Source of the DNA: an uncultured Bacilli bacterium
GTDB taxonomy: Bacteria; Bacillota_I; Bacilli_A; RF39; UBA660
Assembly (NCBI GenBank): GCA_944359735.1
Contig: CALVTA010000074.1
Span: forward strand, 1 to 5,388
DNA length: 5,388 nucleotides
Direction: 5' to 3'
Positions 1-5,338 of the stretch are shown here, piece by piece. The position numbers were made by a program, and so were the translations under genes. The number at the start of each line of letters is the position of its first letter. The first letter of the stretch is position 1. The notes beneath the pieces were generated by a model that saw only the letters and a program-made list of their open reading frames with translations, made no database searches and was not told where the DNA came from.

Positions 1-13
1 ATTGTTATTTATA

Positions 14-26
14 GGTATATTATACC
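14..26. repeat. Perfect short dyad GGTATA-T-TATACC
   Basis: GGTATA at 14-19 and TATACC at 21-26 are perfect inverted copies around one central T. With no loop, it cannot form an RNA hairpin of note, so a DNA-binding-protein operator is the more sensible reading. It covers the putative minus-strand -10 element. The sequence is AT-rich, so it may be coincidental. Confidence 0.3.
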
Positions 27-27
27 A
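19..27 (-). promoter_or_regulatory. Possible minus-strand extended -10 promoter element
   Basis: Read on the minus strand, this stretch is TGGTATAAT, a perfect TATAAT hexamer preceded by the TGn extended -10 motif. No recognisable -35 lies 17 bases upstream (an A-rich run is there instead), as can be the case for extended -10 promoters. Transcription would leave the window at base 1, so the gene it would serve is not visible. The hexamer overlaps a perfect 13-base dyad (14-26). In AT-rich DNA a chance match is quite possible. Confidence 0.35.
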
Positions 28-73
28 CGAGTTCTTTCATCTTTTTTTATTTTCCGATAAATTTAGACTCCGT

Positions 74-112
74 CAATAGAATAAAATATTTGACAAGTGA
101 ATAAAATAATTG
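74..112. repeat. Tandem 20-bp direct repeat across the asnB promoter
   Basis: The 19-mers at 74-92 (CAATAGAATAAAATATTTG) and 94-112 (CAAGTGAATAAAATAATTG) match at 16 of 19 positions by hand count and share an identical GAATAAAATA core at 79-88 and 99-108. The period is 20 bp, close to two helical turns, and the copies flank and overlap the -35 hexamer and fill the spacer. GTCAA (72-76) and TTGAC (90-94) also form a small inverted pair. This could be a regulator site or an UP-like AT tract, or simply local duplication. Confidence 0.4.
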
Positions 113-118
113 TATATT
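90..118 (+). promoter_or_regulatory. Sigma-A-type promoter of the asnB-asnS operon
   Basis: A perfect -35 hexamer TTGACA (90-95) is followed by a 17-base spacer and a -10 hexamer TATATT (113-118, five of six consensus bases). Transcription would start near 125, just before the T-box Stem I region, which is where the leader requires it to start. The AT-rich upstream tract (79-89) could act as an UP element. This is the only strong plus-strand promoter seen ahead of the five-gene operon. Confidence 0.8.
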
Positions 119-214
119 GATAACATCAAAACAATGATGAAAAGAAGTAACTATTTCTAATCTTTTATAGAGAGCTTGTGGTTGGTGGAAACAAGTAAAG
201 TGTGAGTAGTGAAT

Positions 215-217
215 AAC
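215..217 (+). promoter_or_regulatory. T-box specifier codon AAC (Asn)
   Basis: AAC sits in the internal loop on the 3' side of Stem I and is followed by the conserved A (218), then by TTTCGGAG, in the position expected for the specifier. It would pair with the GUU anticodon of tRNA-Asn. The assignment is supported independently by the TGGC bulge and by the downstream genes for asparagine synthesis and asparaginyl-tRNA formation. Confidence 0.85.
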
Positions 218-337
218 ATTTCGGAGTGCTTAAAGAAATTAAGTAGACTAAGCCGGGTGCAAACCGTTACATTTGCTAGATTTGATAGAATCGAAAAGTG
301 ATTATAAAGTAAGTAAAATATTCCTTTATAATAAATT

Positions 338-368
338 GGGTGGCACCGCGGAAGACTAGTTTCGTCCC
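338..368 (+). promoter_or_regulatory. T-box antiterminator
   Basis: GGG (338-340) can pair with CCC (366-368) and GCG (348-350) with CGT (363-365, one G-U pair), leaving the classic seven-base bulge TGGCACC (341-347) that captures the free acceptor end of uncharged tRNA. The 3' strand of this helix (363-368) lies inside the competing terminator hairpin, so the two structures exclude each other. That gives the expected on/off switch. Confidence 0.85.
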
Positions 369-410
369 ATAGTACTATAAGTATTATGGTATGATACTAG
401 TCTTTTTATT
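352..410 (+). terminator. T-box Rho-independent terminator
   Basis: AAGACTAGT (352-360) pairs perfectly with ACTAGTCTT (396-404). Inside it, bases 362-365 pair with 391-394 and CCATAGTAC (367-375) pairs with GTATTATGG (381-389, one G-U) around the loop TATAA. The 3' strand runs straight into a U-rich tract, TCTTTTTATT (401-410). This long hairpin would stop transcription when tRNA-Asn is charged. It ends 25 bases before the asnB start codon. Confidence 0.92.
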
Positions 411-421
411 ATTTATTAGAA

Positions 422-429
422 AAGGAGAG
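422..429 (+). promoter_or_regulatory. Ribosome binding site fixing the asnB start
   Basis: AAGGAGAG lies six bases before the ATG at 436. It decides the start: an in-frame ATG at 391 is upstream, but it lies within the terminator hairpin, lacks a Shine-Dalgarno and would bury the catalytic cysteine behind a 15-residue extension. Confidence 0.9.
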
Positions 430-435
430 ATTATT

Positions 436-2019
436 ATGTGTGGTTTTCAAGTTTACACAAAAAGAGATATTAGTAAAAAAGAATTTTTAGAAGGGTTTTC
501 TAAAATAAAATATAGAGGACCTGATATGAGTAGAGTTATGGAATATGACTTTGGAATCTTTGGATTTCATAGACTATCTATTATGGGGTTAAGTGAAGAA
601 GGAATGCAACATTTTACAAGAGATGGTAATGTTTTAGTTTGTAATGGAGAAGTTTATGGGTTTCATAAAATTAAAGATGAATTAATCCATGATGGTGTTA
701 AATTTACTAGTGAAAGTGATTGTGAAATATTACTTCCTATGTATGAAAAATATGGATTAGATATGTTTAAAATGTTAGATAGTGAATTTGCTCTTGTTCT
801 TTATGATTCTAAGAGGAAAGATTATGTAGCAGCAAGAGATCCTATTGGTATTAGAGCGATGTTTTATGGATATTCTAAAGTGAGTCACTCTATTATGTTT
901 GCAAGTGAAGCGAAAGTATTAGTTGACTTATGTAGTGAAGTATATCCTTTTCCTCCGGGACATTATTATGCTAATGGGGAGTTTAAAGAGTATGTAGATA
1001 TGACTAAAGTGGAGTCTTTTATTAGTGACGATTTAGAAAAAATATATTCTGAGATTCATAAAAGATTAGTAGAGGGTGTTAAGAAAAGATTAGATTCTGA
1101 TGTACCTCTTGGTTTTCTATTAAGTGGGGGACTTGATTCTAGTTTAGTATGTTCTATAGCATCTAAAATATTAGATAAACAAGTTCATACCTTTGCTATT
1201 GGTATGGATATAGATGCTATTGATTTGAAATATGCTAAACAAGTAGCAGATCATATAGGTAGTATTCATCATGAAGTTATTATTACAAGAGATGATGTTA
1301 TTAAAGCCTTAAAAGATGTAATATATCGTTTAGAAACATGGGATATTACAACTATTAGAGCATCTATTGGTATGTATTTACTTTCTAAATGGATTAGAGA
1401 AAATACAGATATTAGAGTAATATTAACAGGAGAAGTTAGTGATGAGTTATTTGGTTATAAATATACAGACTTCGCTCCAACTCCTAAAGAGTTCCAAAAA
1501 GAAAGTGAGAAAAGAGTTAGAGAACTTTATATGTATGATGTGCTAAGAGCAGATAGATGTATTTCTAGTTGTTCATTAGAAGCGAGAGTTCCCTTTGCAG
1601 ATTTAGATTTTATACATTATGTGATGAGTATTGATCCTAAACTTAAGATGAATACTTATGGTATGGGAAAATATTTACTTCGTAAATCTTTTGAAGGAGA
1701 CTATTTGCCAGAGAATATTTTGTATAGAGAAAAGGCTGCTTTTAGCGATGCAGTAGGGCATTCATTAGTTGATGATTTAAAAGACTATGCGGAGAGTTTA
1801 TATACAGATGAAGAATATGAGGAGAAAATTAAAAAGTATCCAAAACATACACCATTTACTAAAGAATCATTGTTATATCGTGAGATATTTGAAGAGTTTT
1901 ATCCGGGTAGGAGTGATTTAATAGTAGATTACTGGATGCCTAATAAAGACTGGGATGGCTGTAAAGTAGATGATCCAAGTGCTAGAGTTTTATCTAACTA
2001 TGGAGATAGTGGTAAATAA
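436..2019 (+). CDS. asnB: Asparagine synthetase, glutamine-hydrolysing (AsnB type)
   Basis: This 527-residue cytosolic enzyme converts aspartate, glutamine and ATP to asparagine, glutamate, AMP and PPi. The start at 436 gives Met-Cys-Gly, so removal of Met exposes the nucleophilic N-terminal Cys of class II glutamine amidotransferases. Glutaminase-domain motifs follow: RGPD (27-30), HRLSI (45-49), NGE (70-72), SESDCE (92-97) and RDPIGIR (133-139). The synthetase domain has the ATP PP-loop SGGLDSS (230-236), GEVSDELFG (332-340) and a LEARVPF segment, and the C-terminal region contains the DDPSAR stretch seen in long E. coli-like AsnB proteins. Length is a little below E. coli AsnB (554). One oddity is GEVSDE where the family usually has GEGSDE, with a one-residue contraction just after it (FGYKY rather than FGGYLY). 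It is the first gene of a T-box-controlled operon with asnS, so expression should rise when tRNA-Asn is undercharged. Confidence 0.97.
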   Translation: MCGFQVYTKRDISKKEFLEGFSKIKYRGPDMSRVMEYDFGIFGFHRLSIMGLSEEGMQHFTRDGNVLVCNGEVYGFHKIKDELIHDGVKFTSESDCEILLPMYEKYGLDMFKMLDSEFALVLYDSKRKDYVAARDPIGIRAMFYGYSKVSHSIMFASEAKVLVDLCSEVYPFPPGHYYANGEFKEYVDMTKVESFISDDLEKIYSEIHKRLVEGVKKRLDSDVPLGFLLSGGLDSSLVCSIASKILDKQVHTFAIGMDIDAIDLKYAKQVADHIGSIHHEVIITRDDVIKALKDVIYRLETWDITTIRASIGMYLLSKWIRENTDIRVILTGEVSDELFGYKYTDFAPTPKEFQKESEKRVRELYMYDVLRADRCISSCSLEARVPFADLDFIHYVMSIDPKLKMNTYGMGKYLLRKSFEGDYLPENILYREKAAFSDAVGHSLVDDLKDYAESLYTDEEYEEKIKKYPKHTPFTKESLLYREIFEEFYPGRSDLIVDYWMPNKDWDGCKVDDPSARVLSNYGDSGK

Positions 2020-2048
2020 GTGTTATACTAAATAGAGGAGAGGATCTA

Positions 2049-2435
2049 ATGGAATATCTATTTAATTTAGGTTTTAATGAGAATGAAATTAAAAATATTA
2101 TAACGACTAATAATGAAGTAATGGATTTAAGTGATGAAAAAATAAAGTCATTGGTTGCTATATTAATAAATATAGGCTGTAAAGATTATCATATTAAAAA
2201 TATAATAAGTGCTAATCCCTATTATTTAAGCAGAAGTATTACAGATGTTAATAATCTTATAAGTAAATTGTCATTACTTGGTATTACACACTTAGAAACA
2301 ACATTTGATAGTAATCCATGGTTATTAAATAAAGATGCTTATGAAATAGATGAATATATAAAAGATGAACAATTTAAAGGATTAAGCTTAGATGAGATAA
2401 TTGATAATATTGGTAGTGGAATGATAGGTGAATAA
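2049..2435 (+). CDS. Small mTERF-like helical-repeat protein
   Basis: This is a 128-residue protein with no signal peptide or membrane segment, predicted cytosolic. The start at 2049 follows a strong AGAGGAGAGG (2034-2043). Three degenerate units with a 35-residue period can be laid out at about residues 7-41 (LGFNENEIKNII), 42-76 (IGCKDYHIKNIISANP) and 77-105 (LGITHLETTFDSNP). Units 2 and 3 keep a proline after the first helix, as in mTERF repeats. A short acidic tail, LSLDEIIDNIG, ends the protein. It shares the N-terminal pattern (EYL-x-NLG then acidic residues) with the next gene, so the two look like paralogues. The gene starts 29 bases after asnB and its stop overlaps the next start (TAATG), suggesting coupled translation. 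Function is unknown. Nucleic-acid binding is inferred only from the repeat resemblance, and a generic alpha-solenoid is the main alternative. Confidence 0.85.
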   Translation: MEYLFNLGFNENEIKNIITTNNEVMDLSDEKIKSLVAILINIGCKDYHIKNIISANPYYLSRSITDVNNLISKLSLLGITHLETTFDSNPWLLNKDAYEIDEYIKDEQFKGLSLDEIIDNIGSGMIGE

Positions 2436-3553
2436 TGATGGTTAAAGAATATTTAATTAATTTAGGATATAGCAATGAAGATACAGAAAATATTTTAAAT
2501 AGTTATGCTTTAAAAAATTTAAAAGAAGATACATTGCTTATACATATAAAAGAAAATTATAATCTATTAATTTTCTTAGGATATAGTCACGAGGATATAG
2601 TTAAGATGACTATATCATTGCCAGCTTTATATAGTTATAGTATAGAAAATATTAAGCAGAAGATAGAGGACTTGATTTCCTTAGGATTTAGTCACGAAGA
2701 TGTAATCAAAATGACCAAAATATTACCATCTTTATATGGTTGTGGCATAGATAATATCAAACAAAAAATAGATGACTTGATTTCATTAGGATATAGCCAT
2801 GAAGATGTAATCAAAATGACCAGAACTTCACCAGCTATATATAGTTATAGTATAGAAAATATTAAGCAGAAGATAGAGAACTTGATTTCCTTAGGATATA
2901 GTCACGAAGATGTAATCAAAATGACCAAAATGTTACCATCTTTATATGACTATGGCATAGATAATATCAAACAAAAAATAGATGACTTAGTTTCATTGGA
3001 ATATAGCCATGAAGATGTAATCAAAATGACTAAATCATTGCCATCTTTATATAGTTATAGTATAGAAAATATTAAGCAGAAGATAGAGGACTTGATTTCC
3101 TTAGGATATAGCCATGAAGATGTAATCAAAATGACTAAATTCTTCCCATCTTTATATGGTTTAAATATAGAGAATATTAATCAGAAGATAGAGGACTTGA
3201 TTTCCTTAGGATATAGCCATGAAGATGTAATCAAAATGACCAAAACATTACCAACTTTATATGGTTTAAATATAGAGAATATTAATCAGAAGTTGACTTT
3301 TTTAAGAGAAATGCATTTAGATTTTATTGTTGTTGAAGATACAAAAAAACTAATGCAAAGCATAGATTTAACCTATGCTAGATATATGTTTTTTAAAGAA
3401 AAAGGCATAGAAATAACTAAAGATAATTATCGCAGATTGTTTTATGATGCTAAAAGGTTTGAAAAACAATATGGCATAGATAAAAGCACTTTATTAGAAA
3501 AATATAATTATCAAGAGTATATTAGTAGTAAAAAAAGTGCTAATATAATATAA
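2435..3553 (+). CDS. mTERF-like repeat protein with seven near-identical 35-residue units
   Basis: This 372-residue, probably cytosolic protein begins with a degenerate unit (LGYSNEDTENIL, near residue 9). Seven tandem units follow at residues 48-82, 83-117, 118-152, 153-187, 188-222, 223-257 and 258-292, then an 80-residue unique C-terminal region rich in Lys, Tyr and Phe. Each unit reads LGYSHEDVIKMTKxLPSLY, a short turn, then IENIKQKIEDLIS. This suggests two helices with a conserved proline at position 16, closely matching the general mTERF pattern of L-G-hydrophobic-S, acidic helix, P-x-L and a second helix. Known mTERF proteins bind nucleic acid as alpha-solenoids, mainly in organelles, so a bacterial member here is notable. 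The start at 2435 overlaps the previous stop by one base. The adjacent ATG at 2438 is also possible and is better spaced from AGGTGA (2426-2431). No enzyme motif is seen. A role in regulating asparagine or tRNA-Asn functions is inference from operon position. Confidence 0.88.
   Translation: MMVKEYLINLGYSNEDTENILNSYALKNLKEDTLLIHIKENYNLLIFLGYSHEDIVKMTISLPALYSYSIENIKQKIEDLISLGFSHEDVIKMTKILPSLYGCGIDNIKQKIDDLISLGYSHEDVIKMTRTSPAIYSYSIENIKQKIENLISLGYSHEDVIKMTKMLPSLYDYGIDNIKQKIDDLVSLEYSHEDVIKMTKSLPSLYSYSIENIKQKIEDLISLGYSHEDVIKMTKFFPSLYGLNIENINQKIEDLISLGYSHEDVIKMTKTLPTLYGLNIENINQKLTFLREMHLDFIVVEDTKKLMQSIDLTYARYMFFKEKGIEITKDNYRRLFYDAKRFEKQYGIDKSTLLEKYNYQEYISSKKSANII
2579..3292 (+). repeat. 105-bp coding tandem repeat, seven units, 210-bp higher-order period
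   Basis: Equivalent points of the repeat fall at 2579, 2684, 2789, 2894, 2999, 3104 and 3209, exactly 105 bp apart and in frame. Linker types alternate A-B-A-B-A and then two C copies. A carries SYSIENIKQKIE, B carries GIDNIKQKID and C carries GLNIENINQK. Blocks 2684-2893 and 2894-3103 differ at about 18 of 210 positions by hand count, so a dimer has been duplicated. The SHED codons also alternate (AGTCAC in units 1, 2 and 4, AGCCAT in units 3, 5, 6 and 7). Close identity ends at 3292, within unit 7. Copy number could change by recombination, and assembly collapse or expansion is possible. Confidence 0.95.
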
Positions 3554-3570
3554 GAAAGAGAGGAATAATT

Positions 3571-4953
3571 ATGGTAATTGATGCAAAAGAATTATATGAT
3601 AAAATTGATGAATATATGGATAAAGAAGTAAATTTGGAAGGATGGATTAGAAATCATCGTAAACAAAAAGAGTTTTGTTTTATAGATTTTTCTGATGGTA
3701 CTTGTTTTAAACATATTCAAGTTGTTTATGATAATAAGTTAGAAGATTTTGAGGATATTCAAAAGTATCATGTAGGAAGTGCAATTAGAGTAGTAGGAAC
3801 AGTAGTTAAATCCCCTAAAGAAGGACAACCTTTTGAAGTGCAAGCAAGTGAAGTTATATTACTAGGAGAGTGTCCAGAAGACTATCCAATACAACCTAAG
3901 AAACACTCTCGTGAGTTTTTAAGAGAACAGGCTTATCTTAGACCTAGAACTAACTTGTTTCAAGCAGTGTTTAGAGTTAGAAGTGTAGCAGCTTATGCTA
4001 TTCATAAATATTTCCAAGATAGAGGTTATGTTTACTTCCATGCTCCATTAATTACAGCAAGTGATTGTGAAGGAGCAGGAGAGATGTTTCATGTGACATG
4101 TCTTGATTTAGAGAGTGTTCCAAAAGTAGATGGTAAAGTAGATTACTCTAAAGATATGTTTTCTAAACCTACATCATTAACTGTATCAGGACAACTAGAA
4201 GCGGAGACATTTGCTCTTGCTTACAAGAAAACTTATACTTTTGGTCCTACATTTAGAGCAGAGAACTCTAATACTAAAGTACATGCTAATGAGTTTTGGA
4301 TGATTGAACCTGAAATTGCTTTTTGTGATTTAAATGGTGATATGGAAATAATGGAGGAAATGCTAAAGTATGTAGTTAGTTATGTATTAGAACACTGTAA
4401 AGATGAAATGCAATTCTTAGATAAATTTGTTGAGAAAGGACTACTTGATAAACTCACTAAGTTAGTTAATTCTAAATTTACAAGAGTTACTCATAAAGAG
4501 GTTATAGACATATTACAGAAAGCAGATGTTAAATGGGAATTCGAACCTAAACAAGGAGAAGATATTGCTAAAGAACATGAGAAATATATTACAGAATATT
4601 TTAATGGACCAGTATTTATTACTGACTGGCCTAAAGATATTAAAGCTTTCTATATGAAACAAAATCCTGATGGAGAAACTGTCGCAGCGGTTGATTTAGA
4701 AGTTCCTGGTGCAGGAGAAATTATGGGTGGCAGCCAAAGAGAAGAAGATTATGACAAACTAGTTGCTCGTATGGATGAATTAAATATGGATAAAGAAGAG
4801 CTTGATTGGTATATTAAGCTTCGTAAATTTGGAGGCTGTGTTCATTCAGGATTTGGTATGGGTTTTGAAAGGCTTTTAATCTATTTAACAGGTGTTGAAA
4901 ATATAAGAGATGTAATACCATATCCAAGAACACCAGGTAACTGTGAGTTTTAG
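3571..4953 (+). CDS. asnS: Asparaginyl-tRNA synthetase
   Basis: This is a 460-residue class IIb aminoacyl-tRNA synthetase that joins asparagine to tRNA-Asn using ATP in the cytosol. An N-terminal OB-fold anticodon-binding domain (about 17-100) begins with VNLEGWIRNHRKQKEFCFID. The catalytic core shows the motif 1 region (about 134-161), EGAGEMF (167-173), TVSGQLEAE (204-212), motif 2 FGPTFRAENSNT (224-235), GEIMGGSQRE (382-391) and motif 3 with GFER (431-434). The C-terminus RDVIPYPRTPGN (446-457) distinguishes AsnRS from AspRS. Length and the inserted segment before SGQLE match the E. coli-type enzyme of about 466 residues. The ATG at 3571 follows AGAGAGG with normal spacing, 17 bases after the repeat gene. 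It is co-transcribed with asnB behind the Asn T-box, so shortage of charged tRNA-Asn raises both the amino acid and its ligase. The stop TAG lies within the next gene's AGGAGG. Confidence 0.98.
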   Translation: MVIDAKELYDKIDEYMDKEVNLEGWIRNHRKQKEFCFIDFSDGTCFKHIQVVYDNKLEDFEDIQKYHVGSAIRVVGTVVKSPKEGQPFEVQASEVILLGECPEDYPIQPKKHSREFLREQAYLRPRTNLFQAVFRVRSVAAYAIHKYFQDRGYVYFHAPLITASDCEGAGEMFHVTCLDLESVPKVDGKVDYSKDMFSKPTSLTVSGQLEAETFALAYKKTYTFGPTFRAENSNTKVHANEFWMIEPEIAFCDLNGDMEIMEEMLKYVVSYVLEHCKDEMQFLDKFVEKGLLDKLTKLVNSKFTRVTHKEVIDILQKADVKWEFEPKQGEDIAKEHEKYITEYFNGPVFITDWPKDIKAFYMKQNPDGETVAAVDLEVPGAGEIMGGSQREEDYDKLVARMDELNMDKEELDWYIKLRKFGGCVHSGFGMGFERLLIYLTGVENIRDVIPYPRTPGNCEF

Positions 4954-4963
4954 GAGGTAGTTT

Positions 4964-5245
4964 ATGGATAGTTTTCTACTAAAAATTATTGATAAAAATG
5001 ATGAGGATGTTTGGAATGATAAATTTAAGTTAAGATATTCTCATTTAGAAAATTTTAAAAACTTTGCTAATAAAAACAATCTTAGTATTTCATTATCTAC
5101 AGATGATGCAGCTGCTTTATCATTAGCAGTTATCAATTATATATCAATATTAAATTTAAAAACAGGATATTTAATTTTTTTGCCAGAAATTTGCAGTGAA
5201 TCCCAAATTGATTATTTGGAGAAAGTTTTACCTTTTTATATATAA
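4964..5245 (+). CDS. Small hypothetical protein at the end of the asn operon
   Basis: I do not recognise this 93-residue protein. Its reality is supported by a near-perfect Shine-Dalgarno AGGAGGT (4952-4958) five bases before the ATG and by a 10-base gap after asnS. The N-terminal half is charged and probably helical (DKNDEDVWNDKFKLRYSHLE). A smaller hydrophobic stretch, DAAALSLAVINYISIL (residues 48-63), looks like a buried helix rather than a convincing membrane anchor. A strand-like GYLIFLPE and a final helix, SESQIDYLEKVLPFY, follow. There is no signal peptide, cysteine cluster or catalytic motif. It lacks the LGYSHED-type repeats of the genes before asnS. Position suggests co-expression with asnB and asnS, but no function can be assigned. 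It could be a truncated domain, since it ends soon after a helix. Confidence 0.75.
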   Translation: MDSFLLKIIDKNDEDVWNDKFKLRYSHLENFKNFANKNNLSISLSTDDAAALSLAVINYISILNLKTGYLIFLPEICSESQIDYLEKVLPFYI

Positions 5246-5282
5246 AGAAAGTGCGTTTTTTAGATAAAATCGAATTTATGTA

Positions 5283-5312
5283 TTGACGAACGTATATTTT
5301 ATATAGTATGTT
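5283..5312 (+). promoter_or_regulatory. Probable promoter of the downstream partial gene
   Basis: TTGACG (5283-5288, five of six) is followed by 18 bases and TATGTT (5307-5312, four of six). Alternative -10 choices such as TAGTAT (5304-5309) give a shorter spacer. It lies 27 bases before the next start codon, leaving room for a short leader with its ribosome binding site. No convincing terminator separates it from the asn operon, so some read-through is possible. Confidence 0.5.
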
Positions 5313-5338
5313 TGAGTTACTAAAGGGAGGTTCGTATT

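Larger units (their letters stand above)
125..410 (+). promoter_or_regulatory. T-box riboswitch leader, tRNA-Asn specific
   Basis: This untranslated leader senses the charging state of tRNA-Asn and decides whether transcription continues into asnB. Visible landmarks, in order, are AGAGAG (169-174) and the conserved GGTTGGTGGAA apical region (180-190) closed by CTTGT/ACAAG (175-179 with 191-195). The specifier loop GAATAACATTTCGGAG carries codon AAC at 215-217 followed by the usual A. A Stem II pseudoknot-type segment has CCGG (253-256) and ACCGTTA (263-269), and Stem III is a perfect 9-bp hairpin (301-309 with 324-332). The T-box motif AATTGGGTGGCACCGCG spans 334-350. The bulge TGGC (341-344) would pair with a GCCA acceptor end, consistent with the G discriminator of tRNA-Asn. 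AAC specificity agrees with the asnB and asnS genes downstream. Coordinates of the 5' end are estimated from the promoter. Confidence 0.95.

Noticed and set aside
28..60. T-rich run (about 42-54) as the terminator of an upstream plus-strand gene
   Set aside because: No stable hairpin precedes the T run; nothing else supportable was seen in this stretch.
391..435. In-frame N-terminal extension of asnB from an ATG at 391
   Set aside because: It lies inside the terminator hairpin, has no Shine-Dalgarno and would hide the catalytic Cys2. The ATG at 436 has AAGGAGAG and gives Met-Cys-Gly.
2020..2048. Internal promoter (TATACT-like, near 2024) before the first repeat gene
   Set aside because: No -35-like hexamer at a suitable distance within asnB; simple co-transcription explains the gene.
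2579..3292. CRISPR array suggested by regular repeats
   Set aside because: The period is 105 bp with no short identical repeat and unique spacer structure, and the whole array is an open reading frame with protein-level periodicity.
2049..3553. The two repeat genes as one frameshifted gene
   Set aside because: The first ends in a non-repeat acidic tail and the second begins with its own N-terminal unit matching the first's start, with a ribosome binding site-like AGGTGA. Two coupled genes fit better.
5235..5246. Perfect palindrome TTTATATATAAA at the end of the last operon gene, followed by a T run at 5255-5261, as a terminator
   Set aside because: The palindrome is AT-only with no loop, overlaps the stop codon and is separated from the T run. 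Such a hairpin would be too weak for Rho-independent termination.
5287..5300. CGAACGTATATTTT as a LexA/SOS box near the TnpB-like gene
   Set aside because: Only the left half-site CGAAC fits; the right half should read GTTCG or similar and reads ATTTT.
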